Position numbers and translations under genes: made by a program. This document shows, piece by piece, positions 1-10,439 of a DNA stretch of 64,000 bases. Source of the stretch: Typhlomys cinereus (Eukaryota; Chordata; Mammalia; Rodentia; Platacanthomyidae); contig JALPQD010000006.1 of the NCBI GenBank assembly GCA_023101885.1, positions 16,516,085-16,580,084 on the forward strand, in the 5' to 3' direction. Position 1 is the first letter of the stretch; every line of letters starts with the position of its first letter. Below the pieces are notes generated by a model, which was not told where the DNA came from, ran no database searches, and was given only the letters and a program-made list of their open reading frames with translations.

Positions 1-155
1 CTTGTGCCCCGGGATTCACAGGCTCCGCCCTACCAGGACCAGAAGCGCAGGCGGCCCCCGCTTCCACCTGGCGTCTATATGTGGGATCTGGGATCCGAAC
101 TCAGGACCTTCCGCCTGCAAGGCGGAGGCTTAACCCCTGAGCCACCTCTCCAGCC
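1..155 (-). mobile_element. Young tRNA-headed SINE, truncated by the window edge
   Basis: On the minus strand the copy begins at 155 with a head of the form ggctggagaggtggctca, the Pol III A-box region, followed by a B-box-like agttcggatcc. A GC-rich body runs off the left edge of the window. The same unit recurs near 7.1, 41.7, 43.8 and 54.6 kb with little divergence, so the family is young. The body at 1-60 matches the other copies closely. The 3' tail and target duplication are outside the window. Confidence 0.9.
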
Positions 156-354
156 TACTTCCTATACATTCTTAAAAGTTCTTAACACTATAAGAATTCA
201 CCCTTCTAGTTCCTAGCTTATTATTTATTTCTTGCTATCATTTTTACTTTTTGATCCCTACTTTCTTTGAATCTCTGATATAACATTTTCCTCTGACCAA
301 TATTTTTATGGTTATACAACTTATTATATATACAGGAAAGAGACATTATAGCAT
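156..354. other. AT-rich spacer, nothing recognised
   Basis: AT-rich sequence between the SINE and the L1 fragment. It may include more diverged L1 ORF2 sequence from the neighbouring minus-strand fragment, but I could not align it with confidence. Confidence 0.4.
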
Positions 355-945
355 GCCACTTTACTGAAAATGTTTATTAATTCAAGGAGTTTTTCAAATA
401 TAGAATCAGGTCATCTGCAAACAGTAATATTTTAAATTCTACCTTTTCTATTTGTATCCCTTTTATTTCCTTTTCTTGTCTTATTGCTCTATTTAGAAAT
501 TTAAACAATATTGATCAGGAGTGGTCACAATGAACAGTATTTTCTTATTCCTGATCAAAGTGAGAATGCTCCAAATTTTTCTCTATTTAGAATGTTTGCC
601 TGCATTTTGTCATATATAGTCTTTATTATGTTGAGATATAGCCCCTCCATTCCTGTTTTCTCCAAAGCTTTCATCATTAAGGGATGTTGAATTTTGTCAA
701 AGACCATTTCTGCCTCTATTGAGAAGATCATATGATTTTTGTTTTTGAGTCTGTTAATATGATGAATAACATTTACTGATTTGCACATGTTAAACCATAT
801 TTTCATTATGGGAATAACCAAACTTGATCATTATGTATGACCTTGTGAATATGTTTTTGGATTTGATTTGCAAATATTTTATTGGGGGTTTCTGTATCTG
901 TATTCATTAGTGATATTAGCCTATAATTCTCTTTCTTTGATTGAG
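355..945 (-). pseudogene. L1 ORF2 reverse transcriptase fragment, inverted 5' part of an L1 copy
   Basis: On the minus strand, short frames carry L1 ORF2 reverse transcriptase landmarks in the right order: a KENYR-ISLMN-like block followed by an NKI-ANQIQ and HNDQV block (about 945-806), a VIHHINR and FDKIQHP block (about 780-660), then the catalytic FADD motif at 421-410 followed by LILYLKN. In L1 ORF2 this protein copies its own RNA at a nicked target. The copy is broken by frameshifts and stops and lacks the endonuclease and C-terminal parts. It abuts an L1 3' UTR in the opposite orientation from about 945, which suggests one twin-primed insertion. The junction is placed within about 15 bases, because the two parts share similar sequence there. 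Confidence 0.85.
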
Positions 946-2612
946 TGAGGTATCTCAGATACAGAAAGACAAACAGTGCATGACCTCTTTTATATGAGGA
1001 TAGTAGCATTGATCTCCTAAGCTTTGGCTTGGATTTACTGTAAGAGTCAGAAAATTCAAGAAGAATCAATGAATGGAAAGTTGGGAAGGCTCCACTAAGG
1101 TGAAACCTTTGGAAAGGGATATATAGGGTACCATTACAAGTAGGACGAGGGAGGGAATAATGATGAAAAAATACCTAGGGGGCATGAGGAGATGGAATAT
1201 AGGAAGGTTTAAGGGACTTAAAGAAAAATCTTGAGATTATGGGATGGAATCACTTAAGAATATCCTATGTTATTAATATGTCAAAACATTTCTTTTTAAA
1301 AAATGAACAAGAATGGACATTCACTATACACAGAACACAGAGAGAAGAAAACAGGGCAAAAAAATACTCTGAGTTGATTTACTTAGAATCCAGTGAAAAT
1401 TTAAGCTATACTAGAAATAGCAGGAATGTGACAATACCTGATAAGTTGTTGGTCAGAGAGGTCTCAAAGGCCCCTAAACAGTACAGACTTTTATTTTTGC
1501 TTTTGATTCCCTTAGAAAAACTGACAGTAAGACTGAAGCTGCAACACATATAGATCATAAGGCATGGACAAAAATCACCAACGGGAACTGGATTGTGAGC
1601 TTCCTCCTTACTGGATAACTTACAGAGTACTAATGAATACTATAGACGATACTGGGGGTAAAAGTAATGTGAACAGGTGAACATTAATGTAATAGTGACA
1701 TGAGTATCAAGAAGACAACCAACAGTATTCTGATTGAACTTAAGGCTCAATTGTCATAATATAATACATTCTTGTTATTGTAAACTAGAAAGAGAACTTA
1801 TGAAAGGGAAGAAAATAGGTCACAAGGAAAGAATTGATTACAAATCTTTAACTAGGAAATTAGTACACAAAACTGCTCTATAAATACCTGTTATTATACC
1901 CATATTATACCATATTATGTTATTATACCCATAGATTTGAAGAATATTCAACACTCAAACTAGAAACTTTCTTGTACAACACAATTTTTTTACTGAATAG
2001 TACAACTGCCAAAATGCAGAAAATAAGTTTCTAAGGACTGTTTGTCTCTAAACAAGAAATGTATGTCTCACAAACACCCCCCCCAAGGCTCAGGGATCAT
2101 GGAAGAAGACAAGACAGCAAGATTTTAAGAGTCCAAAGTGGATAGATGGTATGTCATGCTTTTTCTCCTGGACATGACCTACAGATTTCACACATAAACA
2201 CACACACACACACACACGCACACTCGCACACACACCACACAAGTATTTTATGGGAGTTCTTATTAACTTCTCACCATAACATCAGAAAAATCTCGAGAAG
2301 CTCCACATCTTTCTGAGAGAATGATGAGGACTGATGATGAGGCAAAGGAGATGCTTTCCTCAATGGTATATCCACTAAGATGTCTGATGAAGCATGAATC
2401 AGGTCAGTCAGAGTCATCATTTACTAGATGAAACATAGTGGGTCACAAAAGCAAAAAGATTGAAAATAGGAGGTAGTCTTGCGAGAGAGGTAAGGATTGT
2501 AATGGAAAAGGGAGGGGCATGGGACTTAAAACTAAGGGCTGAAAATATTAAAAAATCACTATATTCATGATACAACATTAAAAAATAAAAATTTTTAAAA
2601 GGGAGAAAAAAA
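945..2612 (+). mobile_element. L1 3' UTR, forward part of the twin-primed L1
   Basis: From about 940 the plus strand follows the L1 3' UTR: a 'cagaaagacaaacagtgcatg' type block, then at 1690-1740 the 'atagtgacatgagtatcaagaagacaaccaacag' type block that recurs at 4240-4275, then a 'ccccccaaggctcagggatcatggaagaag' type block at 2075-2105, and a 'ggacatgacc' block near 2170. It ends in 'gtgggtcacaaaagcaaaaag' (2440-2460), a purine-rich stretch, and an A/T-rich tail around 2575-2612. A CA run lies inside at 2197-2240. The 104-residue open frame at 1239-1553 lies within this non-coding tail and is not a gene. Confidence 0.75.
2197..2240. repeat. (CA)n microsatellite, imperfect
   Basis: Interrupted CA repeat inside the L1 3' UTR copy. 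Confidence 0.9.
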
Positions 2613-2873
2613 CTCAGTCATGCACACACACATATATACACACAAATGAAGAGACAAAAAGAAAGAGAGAGATAGAGATCACTTATGTATATGTCATGTT
2701 AAGCACATGGAGGTCAGAAGACAGCATTTGGGAGTCAGTTCTAACATTCCACTTTGTTGGAGTAGGATACTCCAGGCTAACTGGCTAATGAGCTTCCTGC
2801 CATTTCTCCTGTCCCTATCTCTTTTTCCCCATAGAAGTGCATGATTTTTTTCTTTTGCTTGAATATATATGTG

Positions 2874-2875
<2 letters not shown>

Positions 2876-2921
<46 letters not shown>

Positions 2922-3115
2922 GTGGGCAATTGAGTATGTGTGCCTATGGAGGCTCAAGGATGACATCAGAAATTATCCTTAATTGCCATACCTCTTTATT
3001 ATTTTGCTCTGATATTTCCCAGGCTATAGGTCCCAGGGCCTGAATCAGAGACATCTACCATTTCTTTACAAACATTTTTACATGGAACCTGAGATACGAA
3101 CTCAGGTACTTAAGC
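2876..3115 (-). mobile_element. Old ID-related SINE with (TG)n tail
   Basis: Read on the plus strand, a perfect (TG)n run (2879-2919) is followed by a 'ggaggctcaaggatgac-tcagaaattatcc' block, a 'ttgctctgatatttcccaggctat' block and a 'catggaacctgagatacgaactcagg' block. The same order of blocks is seen at 27.4, 28.0 and 45.7 kb. This is the reverse complement of a SINE whose 3' end is the CA run. It looks older and more diverged than the GC-rich young SINE, but shares its tRNA-like head design. Open frames here on both strands (poly-Cys/Val or Thr/His) come from the microsatellite. Confidence 0.75.
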
Positions 3116-3165
3116 GTCAAAGCAAAAGTCATATTATGTGTTATATTTATAATCCCAGCACTTCT

Positions 3166-3287
3166 GGACTACAGAGATGGCTCAGGAGTTAATATCTTAC
3201 TTCTGACATGGGTTCCAGGCTTGACTTCAGTTCATCAGGCTTACATAGCAAACACCTTTGCTGGCTGAGCTAACTCCTTGGCCCCTG
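3166..3287. mobile_element. Two SINE heads facing each other
   Basis: A plus-strand head (ctacagagatggctcaggagtta, 3170-3192) runs about 70 bases and then meets the reverse complement of another head (tttgctggctgagctaactccttggcccc, about 3257-3285). Both are diverged ID/B4-type fragments. Confidence 0.55.
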
Positions 3288-4195
3288 ACCAACTTTTAAA
3301 TGCAGATCTCTCTTTCGTGCTTTTATTTTTCCTTGAGAATTTGAAAAAAAATGTTTTCACCACAAAATTCTACCTAAAGGAAGACGTTTCATAGAAAAAA
3401 CTTTCCTCTAGTTGTGCTTTGTACATGCCCAAGTCTACGAGTAATTTAAAAGTGTGTGTGAAGAGAAAGGTTGCGAGATTGTTAGCAGACTTAACTCTTC
3501 ACAGATATTTAATTTAAGAACCCCAAATCTAAAAGATAACCTGTTTTATTAATTCAAAAGTATAGGCTATTTCTTTTTTTCACCCATCCTTCTCAGTTCA
3601 ACTATGGGATTTACTGGATGCAATATTAACATTTGCAAAAGTGGGAGAAAAAGGCATTCCCAAGGAATTCCTTGGGCAGGCTTACTGTTACAATATTAAA
3701 ATCAACTTTGAGAGGGATTGAGAAGTTGTTTGGGAAACAGATGTTAAAAGGATGAGGCTAAGGAAAGTTGGGCACTTCTGTGTTTTAGCTATTCCTATGG
3801 AAAAGATTCATGAATGGTTTAGGATTGATATTTGTGTTAGACATCCCAGAAATCTTTGTAGAGGTGATAGGAAAGTAAAAATTGTATGAAACTACTAAAA
3901 GTATTTCATAATAATGTGGCTACACTGGGAAGGAAAAACAAGCTCTTTGTTTCTTATTAATTTACAAGTAGTATTTATATAAAGAAAGCCATATTAGTAG
4001 TACAACTTATGTAAAATAAGTTTTATGTTTTGAAACTCCTTAGGAAAATCAGAAATACTAAGAGCAACTAAAATATATCATCTGAGTTCTTATAGTATAA
4101 TAGAGAAATATTTTGAAATAATGGCAAGGGTGGTGTAATCTCTTCACTTTACAAATCAGTGAATTCATGAATTATCTCCTTTATCATCAACTCAA
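3288..4195. other. Unassigned single-copy-looking DNA
   Basis: AT-rich, no open frame of note, no repeat recognised. An aaggaattccttggg quasi-palindrome lies near 3660-3677. Confidence 0.5.
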
Positions 4196-4740
4196 GAGCT
4201 CTGCAGGTTATGATGAAAATCAACAGGGACCACCAATATAATAGTGGCATGAGTATCAAAGAGACAACCAACAGCTTTGTGATTAAACTTAAAGACCTGC
4301 TTATCAAAATGGAACACATTCTTGTTACTGTTAACTAGAACAAGAAACTAAAAAGGAAGGAAATAGATCAATGGGAAAAACAGCCAATGAATCTATAGAT
4401 AGGAAGACAGTATAAGTAACTGTTCTGTAAATAGCTGTTATTATACCCATAGTTGGGAAGAACACTTAACATTCAGCCTAGAAGTCTTCTACATCAGAAA
4501 TAGAGGATTCAACATCCTGATAGGTTGAAGCCTAGAACAGTAGAAGCAGTGAAGTTGATAGCAATGGCCAACCATAATGGAGTGTATTGGCAACCCAGCA
4601 AGGTTCACCCAGAATCAGGCCACACTAACATCTCCCCATTCTAAGGCTTTGGGATCTTTGAAGAAGAGGGGATGGCATCTTTAATACTTAAAGACACTTA
4701 CTTGCAATAGCTGGTGGGATTCCATGTGGCAATTTTCATA
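4196..4740 (+). mobile_element. L1 3' UTR fragment
   Basis: Aligns by eye with 1660-2110 of the twin-primed L1: 'aatagtggcatgagtatcaaagagacaaccaacag' at 4239-4273, 'acattcttgttactgttaactag', 'ctgttctgtaaatagctgttattatacccatag' and then a 'tctaaggctttgggatctttgaagaagagggg' block corresponding to the 'ctcagggatcatggaag' block. It is an independent insertion of a related L1 subfamily, with no ORF2 part seen. Confidence 0.75.
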
Positions 4741-4900
4741 AAGCAGTTGAATGTGTTTCAACAAAGTCATCTAAAGTGTATTATATTATCATCATTTTAT
4801 TTGCTTTCCTTGTTGTAGGAGGAATGGACCAGGCAGGCTGTATGGGCTGCATGCACGAATGCAACATCCCCATGCTAGAAGCTGCTGCTGTGCCTGGTGC

Positions 4901-4908
4901 TGACGTCA
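4901..4908 (+). promoter_or_regulatory. CRE palindrome TGACGTCA in LTR U3
   Basis: Perfect CREB/ATF consensus octamer, 85 bases upstream of the LTR TATA box. Binding is inferred from the motif only. Confidence 0.6.
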
Positions 4909-4992
4909 AACCCCCTGACTGAGAGGACCAATTCGAACAGGACAACACAGCACAAAAACCTCATGCTGGGATTTGTGGGATGTTGGGTGGGG

Positions 4993-4999
4993 TATATAA
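4993..4999 (+). promoter_or_regulatory. LTR TATA box
   Basis: TATATAA within the solo LTR. Transcription would be expected to start about 25-30 bases downstream, near 5022-5030, so the AATAAA at 5016-5021 would lie at or just upstream of the start, in U3. Confidence 0.65.
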
Positions 5000-5164
5000 G
5001 CAGCCCGATATTTACAATAAATGAGCCTGCAAGCTTGTGAGCCTGCAAGCCTGAGAGCCTGCTTTGCCACTTGACTGATTTCTGGAGTCTGTGACATTGA
5101 CTCCGCGCCTACTTACCTCCACCTCCAAGAGTCTCCATGGGTCCCCAAGACTGCTACATCTTGT

Positions 5165-6385
5165 AGGTCTTAATATTTTACAAAAACAAATGGATACTAT
5201 GACATAGCAGTCAATATTGGTAGTATTTTGATGAGCAAGATGGTGAAGGCACTGCTAATTGAGCACTTACTTATGTTTCATCCAGGGTTTGAAAAGCTTT
5301 AAGAGCAGCAACATTATCTCCAAACAGGTGATCATTTGTCAGAATGATACTTAAGTCATTTTGCATGACAATAGTGTATAGATGCATATCCTTCATTTAC
5401 ACAGAAACCATCAATGTAATGACATTGAAACATAACTAGTTTCAAAGATAAGCTATCTTGTTTTCCAACATTGATATGCTTTCCTATGCCAACTCTTTTT
5501 GTTACTCCTTGAAGCTTTCATATGCAAATTCAACAAAATTGACTTTTTGTCATTCCCTAATACCTTCCCCATTGTCTCTCATTTCACCCCACAGATACTT
5601 TCTTTCCAGTCAGTCTCCCTCACATTCCCAAGTCTCTCTGTATTTGTGCTCCATTGGTCATCATCCAAAATGCTTGTATTTACAAGAGCCCACATACTCA
5701 TTAAGACATGAGTAACCCACCAGTTGGTCAACTGTGCAGTAAAGAGGCTGGCCACTCCCTGTCCAGCACCAATCCCATGCCATTTCTCAGGGTAGGGTCA
5801 TGTCTCTTGGTGTCCTCCTTATTTCGTTGATATGGATATGCCACTTACTATGGAGGATTAGTAGAAGTAAACATCATTGTATTGTGTTCTTGGGTTTGGC
5901 AGGCCAGATAGTATTGTCTGGCAGAACTTTTCTGCATCCCTAGGCTCTTATATTCTTATTACCTCCTCTTGCACAAGGTTCATTGAGTCATGTCTAATTT
6001 TTTTTTCCTGAGGGAGCTTTAGACCCACATTTTGCTTTTGTTCCCATTGTCATTTCTGTTGTTATGTATAGGATGATGCTGTCAGGGTTCATAATTTTTT
6101 TTGATCTTAGTATCTTAATATCCACACACTCTTTTAGTGTCTGAATTCCTAAATCCTCTAACTGAGCATGCACAGTTAGAAGCACAAAGGTTTAGTGTTC
6201 TGCCCCATCTAAAAGCTCAAATCTGATATTGGCTCAAAACCAGTTACCTTCAAGATTTTATTTTGTGTTATTATATTTAAGATTATATAAAATCTTAGAA
6301 GATAATCAAAAGTACAATCTCCCAGAGTTCATTCAACCCCATTTTATAGAGCTTCAGTTCTATCCTTGTATCTACCTTGCTTTCT
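5165..6385. other. Unassigned DNA
   Basis: No repeat or gene recognised. It holds two overlapping short frames near 5458-5715 in pyrimidine-rich sequence, which look like chance frames. Confidence 0.5.
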
Positions 6386-6389
6386 TTTT

Positions 6390-6402
6390 TTATTTTTATA
6401 TG

Positions 6403-6436
<34 letters not shown>

Positions 6437-6718
6437 TATATTTGCATGCTTGACTGTGGATAGATAAAGATATGAATGTATACAAGAGAACACTTAAAGA
6501 GTATAATTGTGGAAACCCAAGGATGATGCTGAAAACTGTCTTGTATTTTTCTTGCATCTTATTGCTTTGCTCTGAAGCTTCCTAGGTTATGCATTCCAGA
6601 GTGGCAAATGAGGAATGTTGACATAAAAATTCACTCAGAAATTTTTTTTAACTTGGGATTATGAATATAAACGCGGATCTTTTTGCTAGTAAGACAAAGG
6701 CTTTAATCACTAATTACC
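6390..6718 (-). mobile_element. Old ID-related SINE with (TG)n tail
   Basis: (TG)n at 6404-6435 is followed by 'ggaaacccaaggatgatgctgaaaactgtc', 'ttgctttgctctgaagcttcctaggttatgc', and a diverged 'acttgggattatgaatataaac' and 'gacaaaggctttaatcac' end. This is the same block order as the copy at 2876-3115 and the others. The central part contains unrelated or strongly diverged sequence (6600-6650). Confidence 0.7.
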
Positions 6719-7105
6719 TTTGTTTTTTCCCTCCTTCATGTGAGGGAATATCCTGTAATTTCTTAACTTCCTTTCTTTTGTATTATTATTACACATTCAG
6801 AAATGAATGATGCCCCCAAGAAAGACCTTAAGCCTTCTGTAACTATTTTTCTATTACCCTAGTTTACTATGAATTTGTCACACATTTAGCACAATATCCA
6901 TAATCCTAGAATTAGACATAGGAAATAACTGGTCCAGATGTCAATCAGATGCCACTCTAATTAAGCAGAAGGAATGGGTTAAGTATTATTCTCTAATAAG
7001 TAAATTATTCTGGAACAGGAATAAGGCACCATGGAGAAAAGTCCAATCTTTGTTATTTAATCCAACCTAGAAACAATTACACACATGCTCCTTTAATCAT
7101 TGCTA
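6719..7105. other. Unassigned DNA
   Basis: Nothing recognised. Confidence 0.5.
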
Positions 7106-7119
7106 AGTTAGAAATTTAA

Positions 7120-7415
7120 ATTTTTTTATTATTATTATTATTTATTCAACTGTGTGTATGTGCGCGCGCATGTCTGTGTGTGTGTGTGTGTGTATGTGTG
7201 TGTCTGTGTATGTGTAGAACCACGGACGAATTCGCGAACCACCATGGACACCTCCACCTCCTTCTGCCCCGGGATTCACAGGCTCCGCCCTACCAGGACC
7301 AGAAGCGCAGGCGCCCCCGCTTCCGTCTGGCGTCTATACGTGGGATCTGGGATCCGAACTCGGGACCTTCCGCCTGCAAGGCGGAGGCTTAACCCCTGAG
7401 CCACCTCTCCAGCCC
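7120..7415 (-). mobile_element. Young tRNA-headed SINE, complete, with perfect target duplication
   Basis: A full copy in reverse orientation: an A/T-rich tail with (ATT)n at 7120-7145, an internal TG/GC-alternating microsatellite (7150-7215), the GC-rich body, and the tRNA-like head ending at 7415. It is flanked by a perfect 14-bp direct repeat, agttagaaatttaa (7106-7119 and 7416-7429), which shows insertion by target-primed reverse transcription. The two open frames here (7154-7399 and 7180-7392) are SINE sequence, not genes. Confidence 0.95.
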
Positions 7416-7552
7416 AGTTAGAAATTTAATATACACCACTTTTTAATCTCAGTGTCTTCGGTTCCATGTAAATATGATTTGTATTTCTATGTAATTCATA
7501 AACTTGTAGAAATGAGATCATTTGTTTGTTCCTTCATTCTTTCCTTCCTCCT

Positions 7553-7555
<3 letters not shown>

Positions 7556-7608
<53 letters not shown>
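7556..7608. repeat. (CT)n microsatellite
   Basis: Perfect TC/CT run of about 50 bases, which produces poly-Ser/Leu open frames on the plus strand. Confidence 0.95.
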
Positions 7609-7610
<2 letters not shown>

Positions 7611-8089
7611 CTTTCTTTCTCTGTTTCAAGTAGCTAAGACTGGCCTTAAACTAGGTAGCTATATAATCAGAAATTTCACATTCAATCTTGCCTTTTTCAT
7701 TCTTTTTCCCCAGCTACACAGAGTATGAGGTCATTAGACGCATGCTGAATGATGGTAGAAATAGGACTGGCAGAATGAACAACTGTAAACATTTTTTCAT
7801 TGGGTGCACTCTGATGGACCCCTACTTTATTTCTTCCTTTTCTGAGAAAATTTATGGATTGTGGCTCATAATATAAGTTAAAGAAACCATTCTTAGAGTG
7901 AAATGTCTTTACAGAAAAATGATGCATATTGTAGCCTAAGGAACATCAATAAAGAGGTATAAATAGCCATGCCTCCTTTCGTATAACATGGAGAAATGTT
8001 TAAGTTATAATTAGCAAAATTCTCCATCACACATGGGGCAATATCCTCAGCACTATGCTATTTCTGAATTCATTACTCTCCATTTAGAA
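7609..8089. other. Unassigned DNA
   Basis: No repeat or gene recognised. Confidence 0.5.
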
Positions 8090-8420
8090 TCATCAAGCAT
8101 GGCTTCCGCTAATGCTTTTCTCTCCACTGTCCACTGCGGCCCAGGAAACATTAGCGATCGCTAATGATCTTCTGTAGTAAAAGGCTGTGTTTGATCACCT
8201 AGTCATCTTTTCATTTGTGTCTTTTATATTGCATCTTGAAAGCAAGTGGAAGATAAAATAGCATCTTCAAACTTGAGGAATGCTTTCTCCCCTGTTTTCT
8301 TTCATTACCAGCTGTCTCTGTCACCTGCACTGCGGCACTAGCACAGAACACAATCACACAAGCCTCCCAATAGTTCCTCCACCCAAGAGTTCAGTTACTA
8401 TGTGCAGACAGTACCTGAAG
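8090..8420. promoter_or_regulatory. Candidate conserved noncoding element with 18-bp palindrome
   Basis: A moderately GC-rich, repeat-free patch. It contains the perfect palindrome CATTAGCGATCGCTAATG (8149-8166) with two CpGs and two inverted TAAT homeodomain cores, plus another GCTAATG at 8108-8114. No open frame fits. The function is inferred only from composition and motif density. Confidence 0.35.
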
Positions 8421-8875
8421 TATGCTAGCTAATTTCATGATAACATTTAAATGAGCCAACTCTGACCAAATGTGATACTCTATAAAAGGAACAAGAAACA
8501 AACTCGAATGTGACTACAATGTACCTTCTGAAAACCAAATGGCAGTCAATGTGCTTGCCCATATGGGCAACCCATTGTGTACTTCTTAGTATGTTGCAAT
8601 GAATTGGGGTAGATCTGCAGTTACTATGGGAAAACTATACCTTGAGAAGCACTGGGATCACAAACCATTTGTTTATAGCATCATATACACCCAGATGGCT
8701 GCAGGATTGCACCAAGAATTCATCAGTTGATTTTATTATCTTAGAAACACTTAACAACTGGGGTTTGTGATCATCTTATAGACTTAGAGATTCTCTTTGG
8801 TTAATTAGAGAATGGAACAGAGAAAATTTTAGTAATTTTCTATATCATAAAACATTTATAAAGTAATCATATGTC
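8421..8875. other. Unassigned DNA
   Basis: Nothing recognised. Confidence 0.5.
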
Positions 8876-9165
8876 ATTTTTTAATTTTTAAAAATTTTCC
8901 TAGTTTTACAAGCATATAGAGTAATTATCCCTGCCTCTTCTTTCCCCCTTCCTTCTATTCCCTCCCATCCTCCTTCCTCTCTGCTTCTGTGGGTCAGAAC
9001 TCCCCCTGACTTGTCTACTCTTGTGGGAGTTCAGGCCTCTGTGGCATACTGAGGACCCATTGATCCAGTCCTGATCCCCAAGGTTTCCACTGCACATAAT
9101 TATCTGAGATCCTTGGTAGTCTATGAAGGCATGTTGGTATGTCACAGACAGCAATTTAAAATTGC
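8876..9165 (-). mobile_element. L1 3'-end fragment
   Basis: 'ttttcctagttttacaagcatatagagtaattatccctgcctc' followed by a pyrimidine tract (8935-8985), 'cttctgtgggtcagaactcc' and 'ggtatgtcacagacagc'. The same series of blocks is at 14440-14770, which marks a dispersed repeat. Read on the minus strand it has the purine-rich 3' end expected of L1. The minus-strand frame 9154-8906 is repeat-derived. Confidence 0.6.
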
Positions 9166-9915
9166 TATGAGAAACTGAAAAGGCAGCTCCAAAAGAAAAC
9201 TTCCAGGAACAAAAACAAAGAGTGTATTTTCAGAACGGAAAGAAAAATAAAATAGAGTGGAAGAAAAAAAAATCCAGACCAATAAAAATGAAATTGCATT
9301 ACATGTAGATAAGGTTACCCATTGAACATCTATTGACATCTATTCAATTTAAATAATTACACATCTAGAATAAGTGAGACATGCGGTTTAGAAGAATGAC
9401 ATTTAGGAAACTTGACTGCTATAGTAGCTAAACTGCCAGTCTCTTCAACCTATAAAAGAAGGTGAACACTTATAAAATAATTTAAAAACTTAAATGACTA
9501 TACGTTTTAAATTAAGAGTTTTGTATTATTCTACTTGCAATTAAATACATAAATAATTGAAAATTACCTTTTTTATTTTTCAAGGAAAAGTAGCAAAAAC
9601 AGCAGTGTTACATTTCATTGAGGAAATAATATGAAAAGTTAAAATAAAAAGTTAAAGTATAAATTATTCTAGTCAGAATCTAAAAATCTTATGGAAAAAC
9701 ACTAGTGTATATTAGAAAATCTTGAGATTTAGATTTCTTCCATATAAATCATTTTAAAAGTAGAAGGAAAGAATTTTCATTGCTGTATGACCGATAAGAA
9801 TAAACTTTGATTAAAGATTTCAGTGTTTGTGAATTTCTAAAAGAAATGAGGATCACAGAAATGGGCTGTAGTTCTATAAAAGTGATATGGCTCAATTAAT
9901 ACTCAGAAGTACAAT
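9166..9915. other. AT-rich unassigned DNA
   Basis: Very AT-rich with A-tracts. No gene or repeat recognised. Confidence 0.5.
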
Positions 9916-10235
9916 TAAGGTCTTGGGAAACAGTTCACCTGGAAAAGCGCTAACTGTATTAGAATGAAGACCCAAGCTCAGATCCGTCACACCCAGTTGA
10001 AACCAGAACATAGTGGAATGTGTCTGTAACCATAGTACTGGGTAATGGAGGGCAGAGCCTACCGGCTGCCAGAGCTTACTTGTCATGTAGTTAAGCACTA
10101 AACTCCAATTTCAGTAAAATGTCCTTCCTCAAAAATTTGGTGAAAGATGGTAAAGGTAAATATTCAGTTTTATCTCTAGCCTCTATATACACATCTAGGT
10201 ACACACATGCATGCATACACACATGGCACACATAT
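9916..10235 (+). mobile_element. B4-like composite SINE, diverged
   Basis: A tRNA-like head ('ggtcttgggaaacagttcacctggaaaagcgctaac'), an 'agcccaagctcagatcc'-type B-box region, a B1-like middle ('tggaatgtgtctgtaaccatagtactgggtaatggagg') and a 'ctctagcctctatatacacatc' end with CA-rich tail (10180-10235) match the layout of rodent B4-type SINEs. Heavily mutated. Confidence 0.65.
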
Positions 10236-10439
10236 ACACAACTTTGAAGGAAGTTTAAATGTTTTTGAACAAGAAGCTACCAATGAAATAAGATGGAAAC
10301 TTTGGCATATTCATATTTATGTCATCAAGACATGAAAAATGTGATATGCTTATGTGAAATCTAACAACTCAGTGTTCACAAAGACTTCTTACAGTTTTAA
10401 AGAGATAGTTTTAATCTCTTTGGCTTACAGGAGATAGCT
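10236..10439. other. Unassigned DNA
   Basis: Nothing recognised. Confidence 0.5.

Larger units (their letters stand above)
4814..5158 (+). mobile_element. Solo LTR of an endogenous retrovirus, probably class II
   Basis: A 345-base unit begins TGTAGG and ends TGCTACA, so its termini form the inverted pair TGTAG/CTACA. It is flanked by ccttgt (4808-4813) and tcttgt (5159-5164), a 6-bp target duplication with one mismatch. A 6-bp duplication is typical of class II (IAP/ERVK-like) elements. Inside are a perfect CRE, TGACGTCA (4901-4908), a TATA box, TATATAA (4993-4999), and AATAAA (5016-5021). After AATAAA comes a short tandem repeat built on 'gagcctgcaagc' (5022-5061). No gag, pol or env is next to it, so it is most likely a solo LTR left by recombination. 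The 63-residue minus-strand frame inside it is chance. The family is not named. A non-autonomous LTR element is the alternative. Confidence 0.85.

Noticed and set aside
1239..1553. 104-residue plus frame
   Set aside because: It lies within an L1 3' UTR copy and has no domain.
4906..5097. 63-residue minus frame as a gene
   Set aside because: It is antisense within the solo LTR.
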